Source: an uncultured Bacteroidales bacterium
GTDB taxonomy: Bacteria > Bacteroidota > Bacteroidia > Bacteroidales > Bacteroidaceae
Direction of reading: 5' to 3'
Length of the DNA: 64,000 nt
Assembly: GCA_937914945.1 (NCBI GenBank)
Contig: CALGJF010000009.1
Location: 1 to 64,000, forward strand
Below are positions 43,860 to 52,340 of the stretch, one piece after another (position 1 is the first letter of the stretch; each line of letters starts with the position of its first letter). The translations under genes and the position numbers were made by a program. The notes under the pieces were generated by a model that worked only from the letters and a program-made list of their open reading frames with translations, searched no databases and was not told the origin of the DNA.

Positions 43860-44990
43860 TTATAGTCGGCGTGTAACCTGTTCCAACATGTTTTTCTTCC
43901 ACACTGCATAGTCATCGGCCAGAATGTGCTTGCGTGCCTCCTGTGTGAGCCATACATAAAATGCGAGGTTGTGCAGCGATGCTATTTGCAGTGCCAGATA
44001 CTCTTGTGCCACAAAAAGATGGCGCAGATAGGCACGGCTGTATTGTTTATCGACATACGATTCTCCATCCTCTTCTATGGGGTTGAAATCGTATTTCCAT
44101 TTTTCGTTACGCATATTCATAATGCCGTTTTTGGTAAACAGCATGGCGTTTCGGCCATTTCGCGTGGGCATAACACAGTCGAACATATCCACACCGCGCT
44201 CTATTCCTTCTAAAATGTTGGCCGGTGTTCCCACTCCCATAAGGTAGCGGGGTTTGTCGGTTGGCAGAATCTCGTTTACCACCTCAATCATTTCGTACAT
44301 CTTTTCGGCAGGTTCACCCACTGCAAGGCCGCCGATAGCGTTCCCGGCGCAGTTTTTCGATGCGATATACTCTGCCGATATACGGCGCAAATCGGGATAT
44401 ACGCACCCTTGCACAATGGGGAACAGTTGCTGCTCATACCCATACTTGGGCTCTGTTTCGGCAAGCCTTGCAATGCAACGGTCAAGCCAGCGGTGCGTGC
44501 GCTCCATTGATTTCTTTGCGTAATTGTAGTCGGCTGTGCCGGGAGTACACTCGTCAAAGGCCATTATTATATCGGCACCGATGCTACGCTCGATATCCAT
44601 CACCCGTTCGGGCGAGAAAAAATGTTTAGAGCCATCGATGTGCGAGCGGAATTCAACACCATCCTCGTTCATCTTGCGAATATCTTTCAACGAGAATACT
44701 TGGAATCCGCCGCTATCGGTGAGGATAGGGCGTTCCCAACTGTTGAATCTGTGCAGGCCACCGGCCTTTTCAAGAACATCGAGCCCCGGGCGCAGATATA
44801 AATGGTATGTGTTGCCCAGGATTATCTGTGCTTTTACATCGGCAACAAGGTCGGGTATCTGCACTGCCTTGACTGAACCCACAGTGCCCACCGGCATAAA
44901 GATCGGTGTCTCTATTTTGCCATGTGCAGTGGTGAGCTCGCCCGCGCGCGCTTTGCTGCCGCTGTCTGTGTGTAATAATTTGAATTCCAC
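43860..44990 (-). CDS. tgt: queuine tRNA-ribosyltransferase without zinc cysteines
   Basis: 376 residues. Exchanges guanine-34 in tRNAs with GUN anticodons for a queuosine precursor. LTDSGGFQVFSL contains the aspartate near the active site, and FDCVMPTRNGRNA the nucleophile region (D in MFDCVMPTR). In most Tgt enzymes a CxCxxC motif precedes YSRAYLRHL; here the segment is EEDGESYVDKQYSRAYLRHL with no cysteine, while the later His of the zinc site (SLHNL) is present. Otherwise full length. Second gene in the lon operon (4-base gap). Confidence 0.93.
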   Translation of the reverse strand: MEFKLLHTDSGSKARAGELTTAHGKIETPIFMPVGTVGSVKAVQIPDLVADVKAQIILGNTYHLYLRPGLDVLEKAGGLHRFNSWERPILTDSGGFQVFSLKDIRKMNEDGVEFRSHIDGSKHFFSPERVMDIERSIGADIIMAFDECTPGTADYNYAKKSMERTHRWLDRCIARLAETEPKYGYEQQLFPIVQGCVYPDLRRISAEYIASKNCAGNAIGGLAVGEPAEKMYEMIEVVNEILPTDKPRYLMGVGTPANILEGIERGVDMFDCVMPTRNGRNAMLFTKNGIMNMRNEKWKYDFNPIEEDGESYVDKQYSRAYLRHLFVAQEYLALQIASLHNLAFYVWLTQEARKHILADDYAVWKKNMLEQVTRRL

Positions 44991-44994
44991 CTGA

Positions 44995-47529
44995 TTATGC
45001 TAAATTAATGGGGTTTTTTACCTTTTCTTCCAATAATGCGATGTTTAGAACCTCTTTAACATCCTCCACATAGTGGAATGTAAGCCCTTTGATGTATATT
45101 TCGGGTATGGCGTTTATATTACGCTCGTTCTCCTTGCATAGGATAATTTCCTTTATGCCGGCGCGTTTGGCTGCAAGAATCTTCTCTTTAATACCGCCTA
45201 CGGGCAGTACCTTGCCACGCAATGTAATCTCGCCTGTCATGGCAAGGTTAGGCTTTACCTTGCGCTGTGTAAGTGCCGATGCAAGTGCTGTTGCCATGGT
45301 TATTCCGGCCGAGGGGCCATCCTTGGGAATGGCGCCTTCGGGTACATGCAGGTGTATATGCCAATTGTCGAAAATCTCGTATGGAATATCAAGCTCGGCA
45401 GAGTGGGCTTTTATGTATTCAAGAGCAAGCATTGCCGACTCCTTCATTACATCGCCAAGGTTTCCTGTAAGGGTGAGCTTGTCGCCCTTGCCACGGCTTA
45501 GGCTTGTCTCTATAAATAGAATTTCGCCTCCCACGGCTGTCCATGCAAGTCCCACAACAACACCTGCATAGCTGTTTCCTTGGTAGATGTCGCGTGTGAA
45601 CTCCTTGGGACCGAGCAACTCCTGCAAATTGCTTGGTTTGACGGTTGTTATCTCAAATTCTCCCTTGCTTGCTTTCTGGCATGCCAAGCGACGGAATATT
45701 TTACCGATTTTCTTTTCCAATGCGCGCACACCCGACTCGCGTGTGTAGTCTTCTATTATGCGTTCAATGGCGGCTTTGTTTATGGTGACTTTTTCCTTGC
45801 CCACACCATTTGCCTCTTTTTCCTTTGGTACGAGGTGGCGCTTGGCTATCTCTATTTTTTCTTCTGTAAGATAACCGCTCACTTCGATAAGCTCCATTCG
45901 GTCGAGCAGTGGCCCGGGAATGTTGCTCAGGTTGTTGGCTGTGGCTATGAACATTACATTCGAGAGGTCGTAGTCGGTGTCGAGGAAATTGTCGTGGAAC
46001 GTATTGTTCTGTTCGGGGTCAAGTACCTCCAAAAGTGCCGATGAAGGGTCGCCGTGGTTCGAAATCTGCCCCACCTTGTCTATCTCGTCGAGAATAAACA
46101 CGGGGTTATCGCTACCGGCCTTTACAAGCCCTTTGAGTATGCGGCCGGGCATTGCGCCGATGTAGGTTTTTCTGTGTCCGCGTATCTCCGACTCGTCGTG
46201 TACGCCGCCAAGCGACATACGTACATATTTGCGTTCAAGTGCCTCGGCAATGGATTTGCCAAGCGAGGTTTTTCCCACTCCCGGAGGGCCGTATAGGCAA
46301 ATGATGGGCGATTTCAAATCGCCGCGCATCTTTATTACGGCAAGGTGTTCCAGGATTCTCTCCTTAACCTTGTCGAGCCCATAGTGGTCCCTGTCGAGCA
46401 CTTTGCGTGCGCGTGTCATGTCGAGGTTGTCTTTGGTGCATGAGCCCCATGGCAGGCTGACAAAAAGTTGGAGATAATTGAGCTGCACATGGTAGTCGGG
46501 TGTCTGCGGGTTTATTCTTTCGAGTTTTGCAAGTTCCTTTTCAAAGAATTCGCCTGTCTCTTTATTCCACTTCTTCTTAACAGCCTTTGTGCGCAACGAC
46601 AATATATCCTGGTCTTGAACGCTGCCACCCAGCTCTTCCTGTATCACCTTTATCTGCTGTTGCAAGAAATACTCCTTTTGCTGCTGCTCAAGCTCCTTGT
46701 TGGTGCGGTTTGCTATTTTGTTGTGCAGTTTGATGTACTCAAGTTCCCTGTTTAAGATTTTGAGCAAAGCGTATGCTCTTTCCATGAAGTTCTTTCCTAC
46801 AAGCAGAGAATACTTTTCGGGCACATCTATCTTTAGATTCGATGCTATGAAATTTAGCAGAATCATGGGATTGTTGATGTTGCTTAATGCATAATCGAAA
46901 TTCGGCGGATTGGGTGCTTTGTATTTGCTGCCCAAGACTTTTGATGCTTTGGCACGACATTCGTTTAGCAGAACATTGAATTCCTGCTCATCGGCTGGCG
47001 GCTCCTCCAACAAATCTTTTACAGCGCCCATCAAATATGGTTTGCTCTGTGTGATGAACTCGAGTTCCACCCTTTGCAATCCTTGCAGAATGGCAGCCGT
47101 GGTCTTGTCGGGCATCTTTATTATGCGTTCCACTTTTGCCAATGCACCGATGTGGTAAAGGTCGCAGTACATTGGTGCCTCGGTCTCGGGGTCTTTTTGG
47201 CAAAATACACCTACCAAGGTGTTGTTCTTGTATGCATCCTTTAATAACTTCATTGTCGATTCTCTCCCTACGGTTACGGGCAGTACCGATGTGGGGTATA
47301 GAATCATATTGCGTAGTGTGAGAATGGGCAGTTCTTCTTTAATCTTGCTGTAAAACATGTCTGAATCTGCCGATTCGTCGGGTGCTGCTATTATGGGAAA
47401 GACTCCTTCCTCAATATCGTTCTCATCCATGGCGCCAAATTCATTGTTAGCCTCTTTCATTAGTGCATCAAACAGATCTTTATCTTCCTCGACGCCTTCA
47501 ATCTCCTCAAAATCTTTAATATCTTTCAT
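44995..47529 (-). CDS. lon: ATP-dependent Lon protease
   Basis: 844 residues. N-terminal substrate-binding domain (about 65-275, [19 protein letters not shown]), helical linker, AAA+ domain with [14 protein letters not shown], and C-terminal Ser-Lys protease domain with the serine in [14 protein letters not shown] and the lysine in [15 protein letters not shown]. It degrades damaged and regulatory proteins. An acidic N-terminal extension of about 65 residues precedes the usual start, as in other Bacteroidota. First gene of a four-gene operon with tgt, lptF/G and the RNA helicase. A TATCTTCG box at 47624-47631 (minus strand) is a possible -7 element. Confidence 0.96.
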   Translation of the reverse strand: MKDIKDFEEIEGVEEDKDLFDALMKEANNEFGAMDENDIEEGVFPIIAAPDESADSDMFYSKIKEELPILTLRNMILYPTSVLPVTVGRESTMKLLKDAYKNNTLVGVFCQKDPETEAPMYCDLYHIGALAKVERIIKMPDKTTAAILQGLQRVELEFITQSKPYLMGAVKDLLEEPPADEQEFNVLLNECRAKASKVLGSKYKAPNPPNFDYALSNINNPMILLNFIASNLKIDVPEKYSLLVGKNFMERAYALLKILNRELEYIKLHNKIANRTNKELEQQQKEYFLQQQIKVIQEELGGSVQDQDILSLRTKAVKKKWNKETGEFFEKELAKLERINPQTPDYHVQLNYLQLFVSLPWGSCTKDNLDMTRARKVLDRDHYGLDKVKERILEHLAVIKMRGDLKSPIICLYGPPGVGKTSLGKSIAEALERKYVRMSLGGVHDESEIRGHRKTYIGAMPGRILKGLVKAGSDNPVFILDEIDKVGQISNHGDPSSALLEVLDPEQNNTFHDNFLDTDYDLSNVMFIATANNLSNIPGPLLDRMELIEVSGYLTEEKIEIAKRHLVPKEKEANGVGKEKVTINKAAIERIIEDYTRESGVRALEKKIGKIFRRLACQKASKGEFEITTVKPSNLQELLGPKEFTRDIYQGNSYAGVVVGLAWTAVGGEILFIETSLSRGKGDKLTLTGNLGDVMKESAMLALEYIKAHSAELDIPYEIFDNWHIHLHVPEGAIPKDGPSAGITMATALASALTQRKVKPNLAMTGEITLRGKVLPVGGIKEKILAAKRAGIKEIILCKENERNINAIPEIYIKGLTFHYVEDVKEVLNIALLEEKVKNPINLA

Positions 47530-47782
47530 TTTTTATTAAAATTCTTTTTATGCAAACCCTATGTATTAACCATTTGTTGTTTATAAGGCTTTTTATAGAA
47601 ACAAATATTCTACTGAATTAACTGCGAAGATACTGCTAATTGCCGATTTTTGGAAATATTTTTAATTTATTTATCTAATTATTTATATAATCGCGCGCAA
47701 ACGCCCCAATTATCATGTGGGGAACGATTAATAAATATTAATTTTATAAATAGTTCGATTTTCTTTTGTTCCCGATTTGTTG

Positions 47783-47790
47783 TATCTTCG
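47783..47790 (+). promoter_or_regulatory. -7 box of the lipid kinase gene
   Basis: TATCTTCG, 18 bases before the GTG start at 47809. It lies inside the longer open frame, which rules out the upstream start. Confidence 0.55.
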
Positions 47791-47808
47791 CGCAAAATTA
47801 TAAAACAG

Positions 47809-48915
47809 GTGAGCGAAAAGAAAAAAATACTGTTTCTCATAAATCCGAAATCGGGGACCGGTGGCAAACGCTCCGTTCCGCGGCTGGTGCGTTCCCTTAT
47901 TGATAAACATAGATTTGATGTTTTGATAAAGGAGACTCGCTATGTTGCGCATGCATGCGAACTTACCAAAGCCGCAGTTGCCGATGGGGTGGATATTGTG
48001 GTTGCGGTTGGCGGTGATGGAACTGTTAACGAAGTGGCTCGCTCGCTCACCGGTACCGGTGCCGCCCTTGGAATAATTCCATGTGGTTCGGGGAACGGTC
48101 TTGCTCGTCATCTTGGTATTCCTCTCGATGTTAAAAAAGCAATAGAATTCCTCAATACTGCTAAACCTGTAACTGTCGATTACGGAAAAATAAACGATAT
48201 TCCTTTTTTCTGCACTTGCGGCATAGGCTTTGATGCGCTTGTAAGCAGCAGCTTCGCGCGTGGAAATCGTCGTGGTTTGTGGGGTTATATGAATCGTACT
48301 CTTAACGATTGGCTTAACTATGAGCCCGAAGTGTATGAGATAGAGAGTGAGTCGTTCAAAAAAGATTACAAAGCCTTTCTTATTGCCTGCGGAAATGCGG
48401 CGCAATATGGCAATAATGCATACATAAGCCCAAATGCCTCTATGCGTGATGGTCTTTTGAGCGTAACCATCTTGGAACCATTCCCTGCGGTTGATGTTCC
48501 TTTGATATTGAGCCAGCTGTTTGGGCGCACGCTAATGCGTAACGGGCATATAAAAACTCTTGAAGCCAAGTGGCTTAAAATACGCCGTAAGGCTGCGGGG
48601 CCGGTGCATTTCGATGGCGAGCCGGCGCAGATGGATGCCGAGATTTATATTGAAATTATTCCTTGCGGGTTAAATGTAATGGCTGCTCCCGAATGGGACG
48701 GTCGTTCGGCCGTGGTGCCTTTGTATAAACAATTGGCAGAACTTGTTAGCATCTCGGTGCCCGATGTTGAGATAGATTTTTCCAAAATGGACACTATCCT
48801 TCCAAAGGTTGATGCAGCCTTTCCAAAAGTAAATGAGTTTGTAAAGAAATTACCCCCATTCCCATCCATTACCCCTTTTGTAAAAGGTGGTAAGAAACTC
48901 GGTAAAAAAGAGTAA
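47809..48915 (+). CDS. diacylglycerol kinase / YegS-like lipid kinase
   Basis: 368 residues from a GTG start (VSEKKKILFLINPKSGTGGK). The nucleotide-binding motif is VAVGGDGTVNEVARSL, then GIIPCGSGNGLARHLGIP and the beta-sandwich domain with CGIGFDALVS. These enzymes phosphorylate diacylglycerol or sphingoid-type lipids; Bacteroidota make sphingolipids, so either substrate is possible. The frame is open to 47650, but a -7 box at 47783 and the family's N-terminus place the start at 47809. The C-terminal ~60 residues are variable. Confidence 0.88.
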   Translation: MSEKKKILFLINPKSGTGGKRSVPRLVRSLIDKHRFDVLIKETRYVAHACELTKAAVADGVDIVVAVGGDGTVNEVARSLTGTGAALGIIPCGSGNGLARHLGIPLDVKKAIEFLNTAKPVTVDYGKINDIPFFCTCGIGFDALVSSSFARGNRRGLWGYMNRTLNDWLNYEPEVYEIESESFKKDYKAFLIACGNAAQYGNNAYISPNASMRDGLLSVTILEPFPAVDVPLILSQLFGRTLMRNGHIKTLEAKWLKIRRKAAGPVHFDGEPAQMDAEIYIEIIPCGLNVMAAPEWDGRSAVVPLYKQLAELVSISVPDVEIDFSKMDTILPKVDAAFPKVNEFVKKLPPFPSITPFVKGGKKLGKKE

Positions 48916-48974
48916 TGCTTAAAGAATAATGTTTACAATTCTTGTGTAAAACTTGTTTGTGCTTTAATTGTCTG

Positions 48975-49685
48975 TTATTTGATTTTTAAGTAGAAATCAC
49001 GTAGCAAATCACACGCCTCCTTGCTGTAAATTCCCGGGCTCTCTTCCAATACAAGCTGTTCGATCGCGGGTTGGTTGCAACAGGCTTGCTGCAGTTCTAC
49101 AAGTACTCGTTTAGGAGCTTTTCTCGGTGTTGTCTTTATATATGTTATTCTGTGCGGAGCAAATCCGCTGAATAATGCTTCGTCGAGCCAATAGCTCATT
49201 GTGTCAGTGGGTAAAACAAGTGAAATGTGCCCATTCGCGTTCAATAGTTCCTTTGCTTTTGAGAATAATAACTCAGGGGATAGGTTGTCGTTGTGCCGGG
49301 CAAGTGTGCGCTGCTCGTTGTTGCACTTTAAGCTGTTTGTAAAATAAGGTGGGTTGCTCACTATGGAGTCAAATGGTTCTGTTGTGTGGTATTCCTGCAA
49401 AGCTGTATTAATGATTTCTATTCTGTCGCTCCATGGAGAATTATTTACATTTTCTGCTGCTTTTTCTGCAGTGGTGCGGTCTATTTCCACGCCAACAATT
49501 GTTGCGTTGCTGCGCTGTGCTGCCATTATAGAAAGCAACCCGGTGCCGGCACCGACGTCCAAAATCCTGTTGCAATCTTCGCAGCGGAACCATGCTCCCA
49601 AGAGGCAACCGTCGGTGCCCACTTTCATGGCGCACCCATCTTGTTCGATTGTGAATCTCTTGAATTTGAAATAATTGTTGGACAT
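48975..49685 (-). CDS. tRNA adenine N6-methyltransferase (TrmN6/YfiC-like)
   Basis: 236 residues. Class I methyltransferase with RILDVGAGTGLLSIMAAQ as SAM motif and the adenine-N6 signature NPPY in DSIVSNPPYFTNSL. MKVGTDGCLLGAW before motif I is typical of YfiC/TrmN6, which methylates A37 of tRNA1-Val. It lies directly downstream of the tRNA-Thr gene in the same direction. Confidence 0.87.
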   Translation of the reverse strand: MSNNYFKFKRFTIEQDGCAMKVGTDGCLLGAWFRCEDCNRILDVGAGTGLLSIMAAQRSNATIVGVEIDRTTAEKAAENVNNSPWSDRIEIINTALQEYHTTEPFDSIVSNPPYFTNSLKCNNEQRTLARHNDNLSPELLFSKAKELLNANGHISLVLPTDTMSYWLDEALFSGFAPHRITYIKTTPRKAPKRVLVELQQACCNQPAIEQLVLEESPGIYSKEACDLLRDFYLKIK

Positions 49686-49702
49686 CTGTTTTTGTAAATT
49701 TT

Positions 49703-49748
49703 ATGAGGCTGCATCAAACTCCATACTTGTTGATACAGCCTCATTTTT
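49703..49748. terminator. long hairpin between trmN6-like gene and tRNA-Thr
   Basis: ATGAGGCTG and CAGCCTCAT, with CATCAA/TTGATA inside, enclose a loop; T8 follows on the plus strand. On the minus strand, where the tRNA is transcribed, the T-tract is weak (TAAAATTT), so it may work as a processing or partial stop signal. Confidence 0.5.
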
Positions 49749-49762
49749 TTTGTAAATTCCAG

Positions 49763-49835
<73 letters not shown>

Positions 49836-49882
49836 ATTGATTTGATTGTGCGCTTTGCCGCCTGTTTTCGCATACTGTCAGT

Positions 49883-50064
49883 GCAAAGATAGTGTCAATG
49901 ATTGAAACCACAAACTTGTTTGATGGTTTTGCAACGAATGCAACCTATCTTCGCGTACAACTTGTACGCAAAGATAGTGTCAATGATTGAAACCACAAAC
50001 TTGTTTGATGGTTTTGCAACGAATGCAACCTATTTTCGCGTACAATTTGTACGCAAAGATAGTG
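49883..50064. repeat. 85-bp tandem repeat, two full copies and a 12-base third
   Basis: Copy 1 49883-49967, copy 2 49968-50052, third copy start 50053-50064. The full copies differ at only two positions (TATCTTCG/TATTTTCG and GTACAACTTGTAC/GTACAATTTGTAC). Both versions keep the GTACAA..TTGTAC palindrome. Confidence 0.92.
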
Positions 50065-50083
50065 ATAAAATGAATTTGTCAAA
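49884..50083 (-). promoter_or_regulatory. three tandem promoters for tRNA-Thr
   Basis: On the minus strand each repeat has TATCTTTG (49891-49884, 49976-49969, 50061-50054). Copies 1 and 2 each have TTTG exactly 19 bases upstream (49914-49911 and 49999-49996); the third uses a unique TTTG at 50083-50080 with an 18-base spacer. The nearest predicted start is about 43 bases before the tRNA. Confidence 0.68.
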
Positions 50084-50191
50084 AAAATATTTGCAAAAAA
50101 AACGCGAAAAAACTCGCACAAATACCTTGTATTCTTTTTCATTCTATAAAATATTTATATATCTTTGCAGTCGTTTTAACAAACTCTTTGT

Positions 50192-50320
50192 ATGAACGCC
50201 ATTAGTGAAAGTGGATATAAAGGACAACAGATTGTTGCAGGCTCTCTTGCTGAGTTCTGTAATGCTCTCTGTCTCTCAGCAAAGCAGTACGTAAAATTTT
50301 TATTATTTATTTTGTTGTAG
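50192..50320 (+). CDS. possible 42-residue small protein
   Basis: ATG to TAG, beginning MNAISESGYKGQQ and ending in a hydrophobic segment YVKFLLFILL. It fits precisely between a -7 box and a terminator, and its stop codon forms the base of the terminator stem. No known family. Could be a chance frame within a small RNA. Confidence 0.35.
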   Translation: MNAISESGYKGQQIVAGSLAEFCNALCLSAKQYVKFLLFILL

Positions 50321-50346
50321 TCGTTTCATTGAAACGGCTTTTTTTG
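50320..50346 (+). terminator. terminator before purF
   Basis: CGTTTC (50322-50327), loop ATT, GAAACG (50331-50336), extended by one wobble and one GC pair, followed by T7. It separates the small unit from purF. Confidence 0.75.
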
Positions 50347-50429
50347 TACCTTTACCTACGAATGCAAAATAGATGACAAAAAGTTTTTGAAGACAGAATT
50401 TTGAGAACTACTATTTATTATTGAAAATT

Positions 50430-52316
50430 ATGGAACCTCTATTACACGAATGTGGTGTGGCAATGATTCGCCTGCGTAAACCGTTGAATTATTACAAGGA
50501 AAAGTACGGTACATGGGCGTATGGTATGAACAAGCTGTTTCTTCTTATGAACAAGCAGTATAACCGTGGACAACAAGGTGCAGGAATTGCTTGCGTGAAA
50601 CTTAAAGCATCGCCCGGCGAGGATTATATGTCTCGCGAGCGTGCCGAGGGTTCGGGTGCAATTTCCGAGGTCTTTGCCGCGGCCAACAAAGATATAACAT
50701 CGGCATCTCACCCCAAAGAGATGAAAGGTAACGCCGAGTATGCTTATCGTAATTTTGCATTTGCAGGCGAGTTGTATATGGGCCATTTGCGCTATTCGGC
50801 AACAGGAAAAACCGGAATGCAGTATGTTCATCCTTTCTTGAGACGCAACAATTGGCGTGCAAAGAACCTTGCCCTCTGTGGAAACTTCCACATAACCAAC
50901 GTAGACGATGTGTTCCACGAACTCGTATCGCATGGCCAACATCCTCGTGTGCATGCCGACACATATATAATGCTTGAACTCATGGGGCATCGTCTCGACC
51001 GCGAGGTGGAGCGCATCTTCAAAGAGTGCGAGCAGGAGGGCTTGCAAGGAATGGATATAACCAACAGCATCGAAGAACGTGTGGATATTGCGAATGTACT
51101 GCGTACATCAACCCCTATGCTCGATGGCGGTTATGTATTCTGCGGTATAACAGGCAGCGGCGAGATGTTTACAATGCGCGACCCCTGGGGTGTGCGCACA
51201 GCCTATTGGTATGCCAACGATGAGATTTTTGTGGTGGCAAGCGAGCGTGCAGCTTTGCAGACAGCGATGAACCTGAAAGCCGAGGATGTAATTGAGATGC
51301 AGCCCGGCGAGGCTATCATAATGAACAAACGTGGTGAACTGCGTCGCGAGATTATCATTCCTCAAAAAGCATTCCTCCCATGCTCGTTCGAGCGCATCTA
51401 TTTCAGCCGCGGTAACGATGGCGATATTTACAAGGAGCGCAAAATGCTTGGCTCAAACCTGAAAGAGCAGATTCTAAAAGCCATTAATTACGATCTTGAC
51501 AATACCGTATTCTCGTTCATTCCCAACACTGCAGAGATGGCATTCTATGGCATGGTAGAGGGTATGGAGGAATTTCTCAACGAGTGGAAAGTTAAAGAAC
51601 TTACCTCGGGCAAGGCTATGAGCGAAGAAGATATAATGAATGTGATATCAAAGAAAGTGCGCCAAGAGAAAGTGGCCAATAAGGACATAAAAATGCGCAC
51701 CTTTATCTCCACAGGCGATAAACGCAACGACCTTGCAGCCCATGTGTATGATATCACATACGGCACCATAAAACCCAAAGTTGACAATCTTGTGGTAATT
51801 GATGACAGTATAGTTCGCGGTACCACACTTAAACAAAGTATATTGAATATTTTGGATAGATTGGAGCCAAAGAAAATAATTGTAGTATCTTCGTCTCCGC
51901 AGATACGCTATCCCGACTATTACGGAATAGATATGGAGAAATTCGACCACTTCGTAGCATTCAAGGCTGCCCTCGATCTACTCTATGAGCGTGGCAAAAG
52001 GTCGCTTATTGACCGCACATACAAGGCTTGTCTCGACGAGCTAAAGAAACCCGATGCGGAGCAGGTGAATTGCACCCGTGCAATATACAAGCCCTTTACA
52101 CCCGATGAAATCTCTGTTAAAATAGGCGAGTTGCTCAAGCCGGTTGATTTGAAGGCCGACCTCGAACTTGTGTTCCAAAGTCTTGAAGGCCTGCATGCTG
52201 CTTGCCCCAACCATTTGGGCGATTGGTATTTCAGTGGAATCTATCCCACACCAGGTGGTAACAGGCTTGTAAACGAAGCCTTCGTAGAGTACTACGAAAC
52301 ATATTTGTATAAATAG
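50430..52316 (+). CDS. purF: amidophosphoribosyltransferase (PurF), long form
   Basis: 628 residues, about 120 more than E. coli PurF. First committed enzyme of purine synthesis, making phosphoribosylamine from PRPP and glutamine. N-terminal Ntn glutaminase domain: LLHECGVAM places the nucleophile cysteine at residue 8 after a short propeptide, as in the Bacillus enzyme. C-terminal PRTase domain has the PRPP loop VVIDDSIVRGTT. The extra length comes from inserts in the glutaminase half (around residues 60-110) and a C-terminal extension. I use the ATG at 50430; a TTG at 50421 in frame is less likely. It lies 24 bases before carB, so the two are cotranscribed. Confidence 0.88.
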   Translation: MEPLLHECGVAMIRLRKPLNYYKEKYGTWAYGMNKLFLLMNKQYNRGQQGAGIACVKLKASPGEDYMSRERAEGSGAISEVFAAANKDITSASHPKEMKGNAEYAYRNFAFAGELYMGHLRYSATGKTGMQYVHPFLRRNNWRAKNLALCGNFHITNVDDVFHELVSHGQHPRVHADTYIMLELMGHRLDREVERIFKECEQEGLQGMDITNSIEERVDIANVLRTSTPMLDGGYVFCGITGSGEMFTMRDPWGVRTAYWYANDEIFVVASERAALQTAMNLKAEDVIEMQPGEAIIMNKRGELRREIIIPQKAFLPCSFERIYFSRGNDGDIYKERKMLGSNLKEQILKAINYDLDNTVFSFIPNTAEMAFYGMVEGMEEFLNEWKVKELTSGKAMSEEDIMNVISKKVRQEKVANKDIKMRTFISTGDKRNDLAAHVYDITYGTIKPKVDNLVVIDDSIVRGTTLKQSILNILDRLEPKKIIVVSSSPQIRYPDYYGIDMEKFDHFVAFKAALDLLYERGKRSLIDRTYKACLDELKKPDAEQVNCTRAIYKPFTPDEISVKIGELLKPVDLKADLELVFQSLEGLHAACPNHLGDWYFSGIYPTPGGNRLVNEAFVEYYETYLYK

Positions 52317-52340
52317 GAATAATAATTACTATAAAAGGAT

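Larger units (their letters stand above)
49836..50191. other. gene-free 356-bp interval upstream of tRNA-Thr
   Basis: Most of it is the 85-bp tandem duplication carrying minus-strand promoters for tRNA-Thr. The right end carries a TATCTTTG box (50160-50167) reading rightward. Confidence 0.7.
50160..50346 (+). ncRNA. possible small transcript (with or without a 42-codon frame)
   Basis: A TATCTTTG box at 50160-50167 predicts transcription from about 50175. A terminator hairpin (CGTTTC-ATT-GAAACG then seven Ts) ends at 50345. This defines a unit of about 170 bases that could be a small RNA, or the message for the short frame at 50192-50320. No TTG lies at the proper distance from the -7 box, so the promoter is uncertain. 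Confidence 0.4.

Noticed and set aside
47650..47808. Longer N-terminus for the lipid kinase
   Set aside because: A -7 box lies inside it at 47783 and the added residues do not resemble the family.
49844..49858. Third activator dyad near tRNA-Thr (TTGATTGTGCGCTTT matches 15674-15688)
   Set aside because: The right half of the dyad is absent (GCCGCC instead of CGCAC) and there is no sigma-54 promoter nearby.
49883..50064. CRISPR array
   Set aside because: The 85-bp units are identical throughout with no unique spacers, and no cas genes are present.
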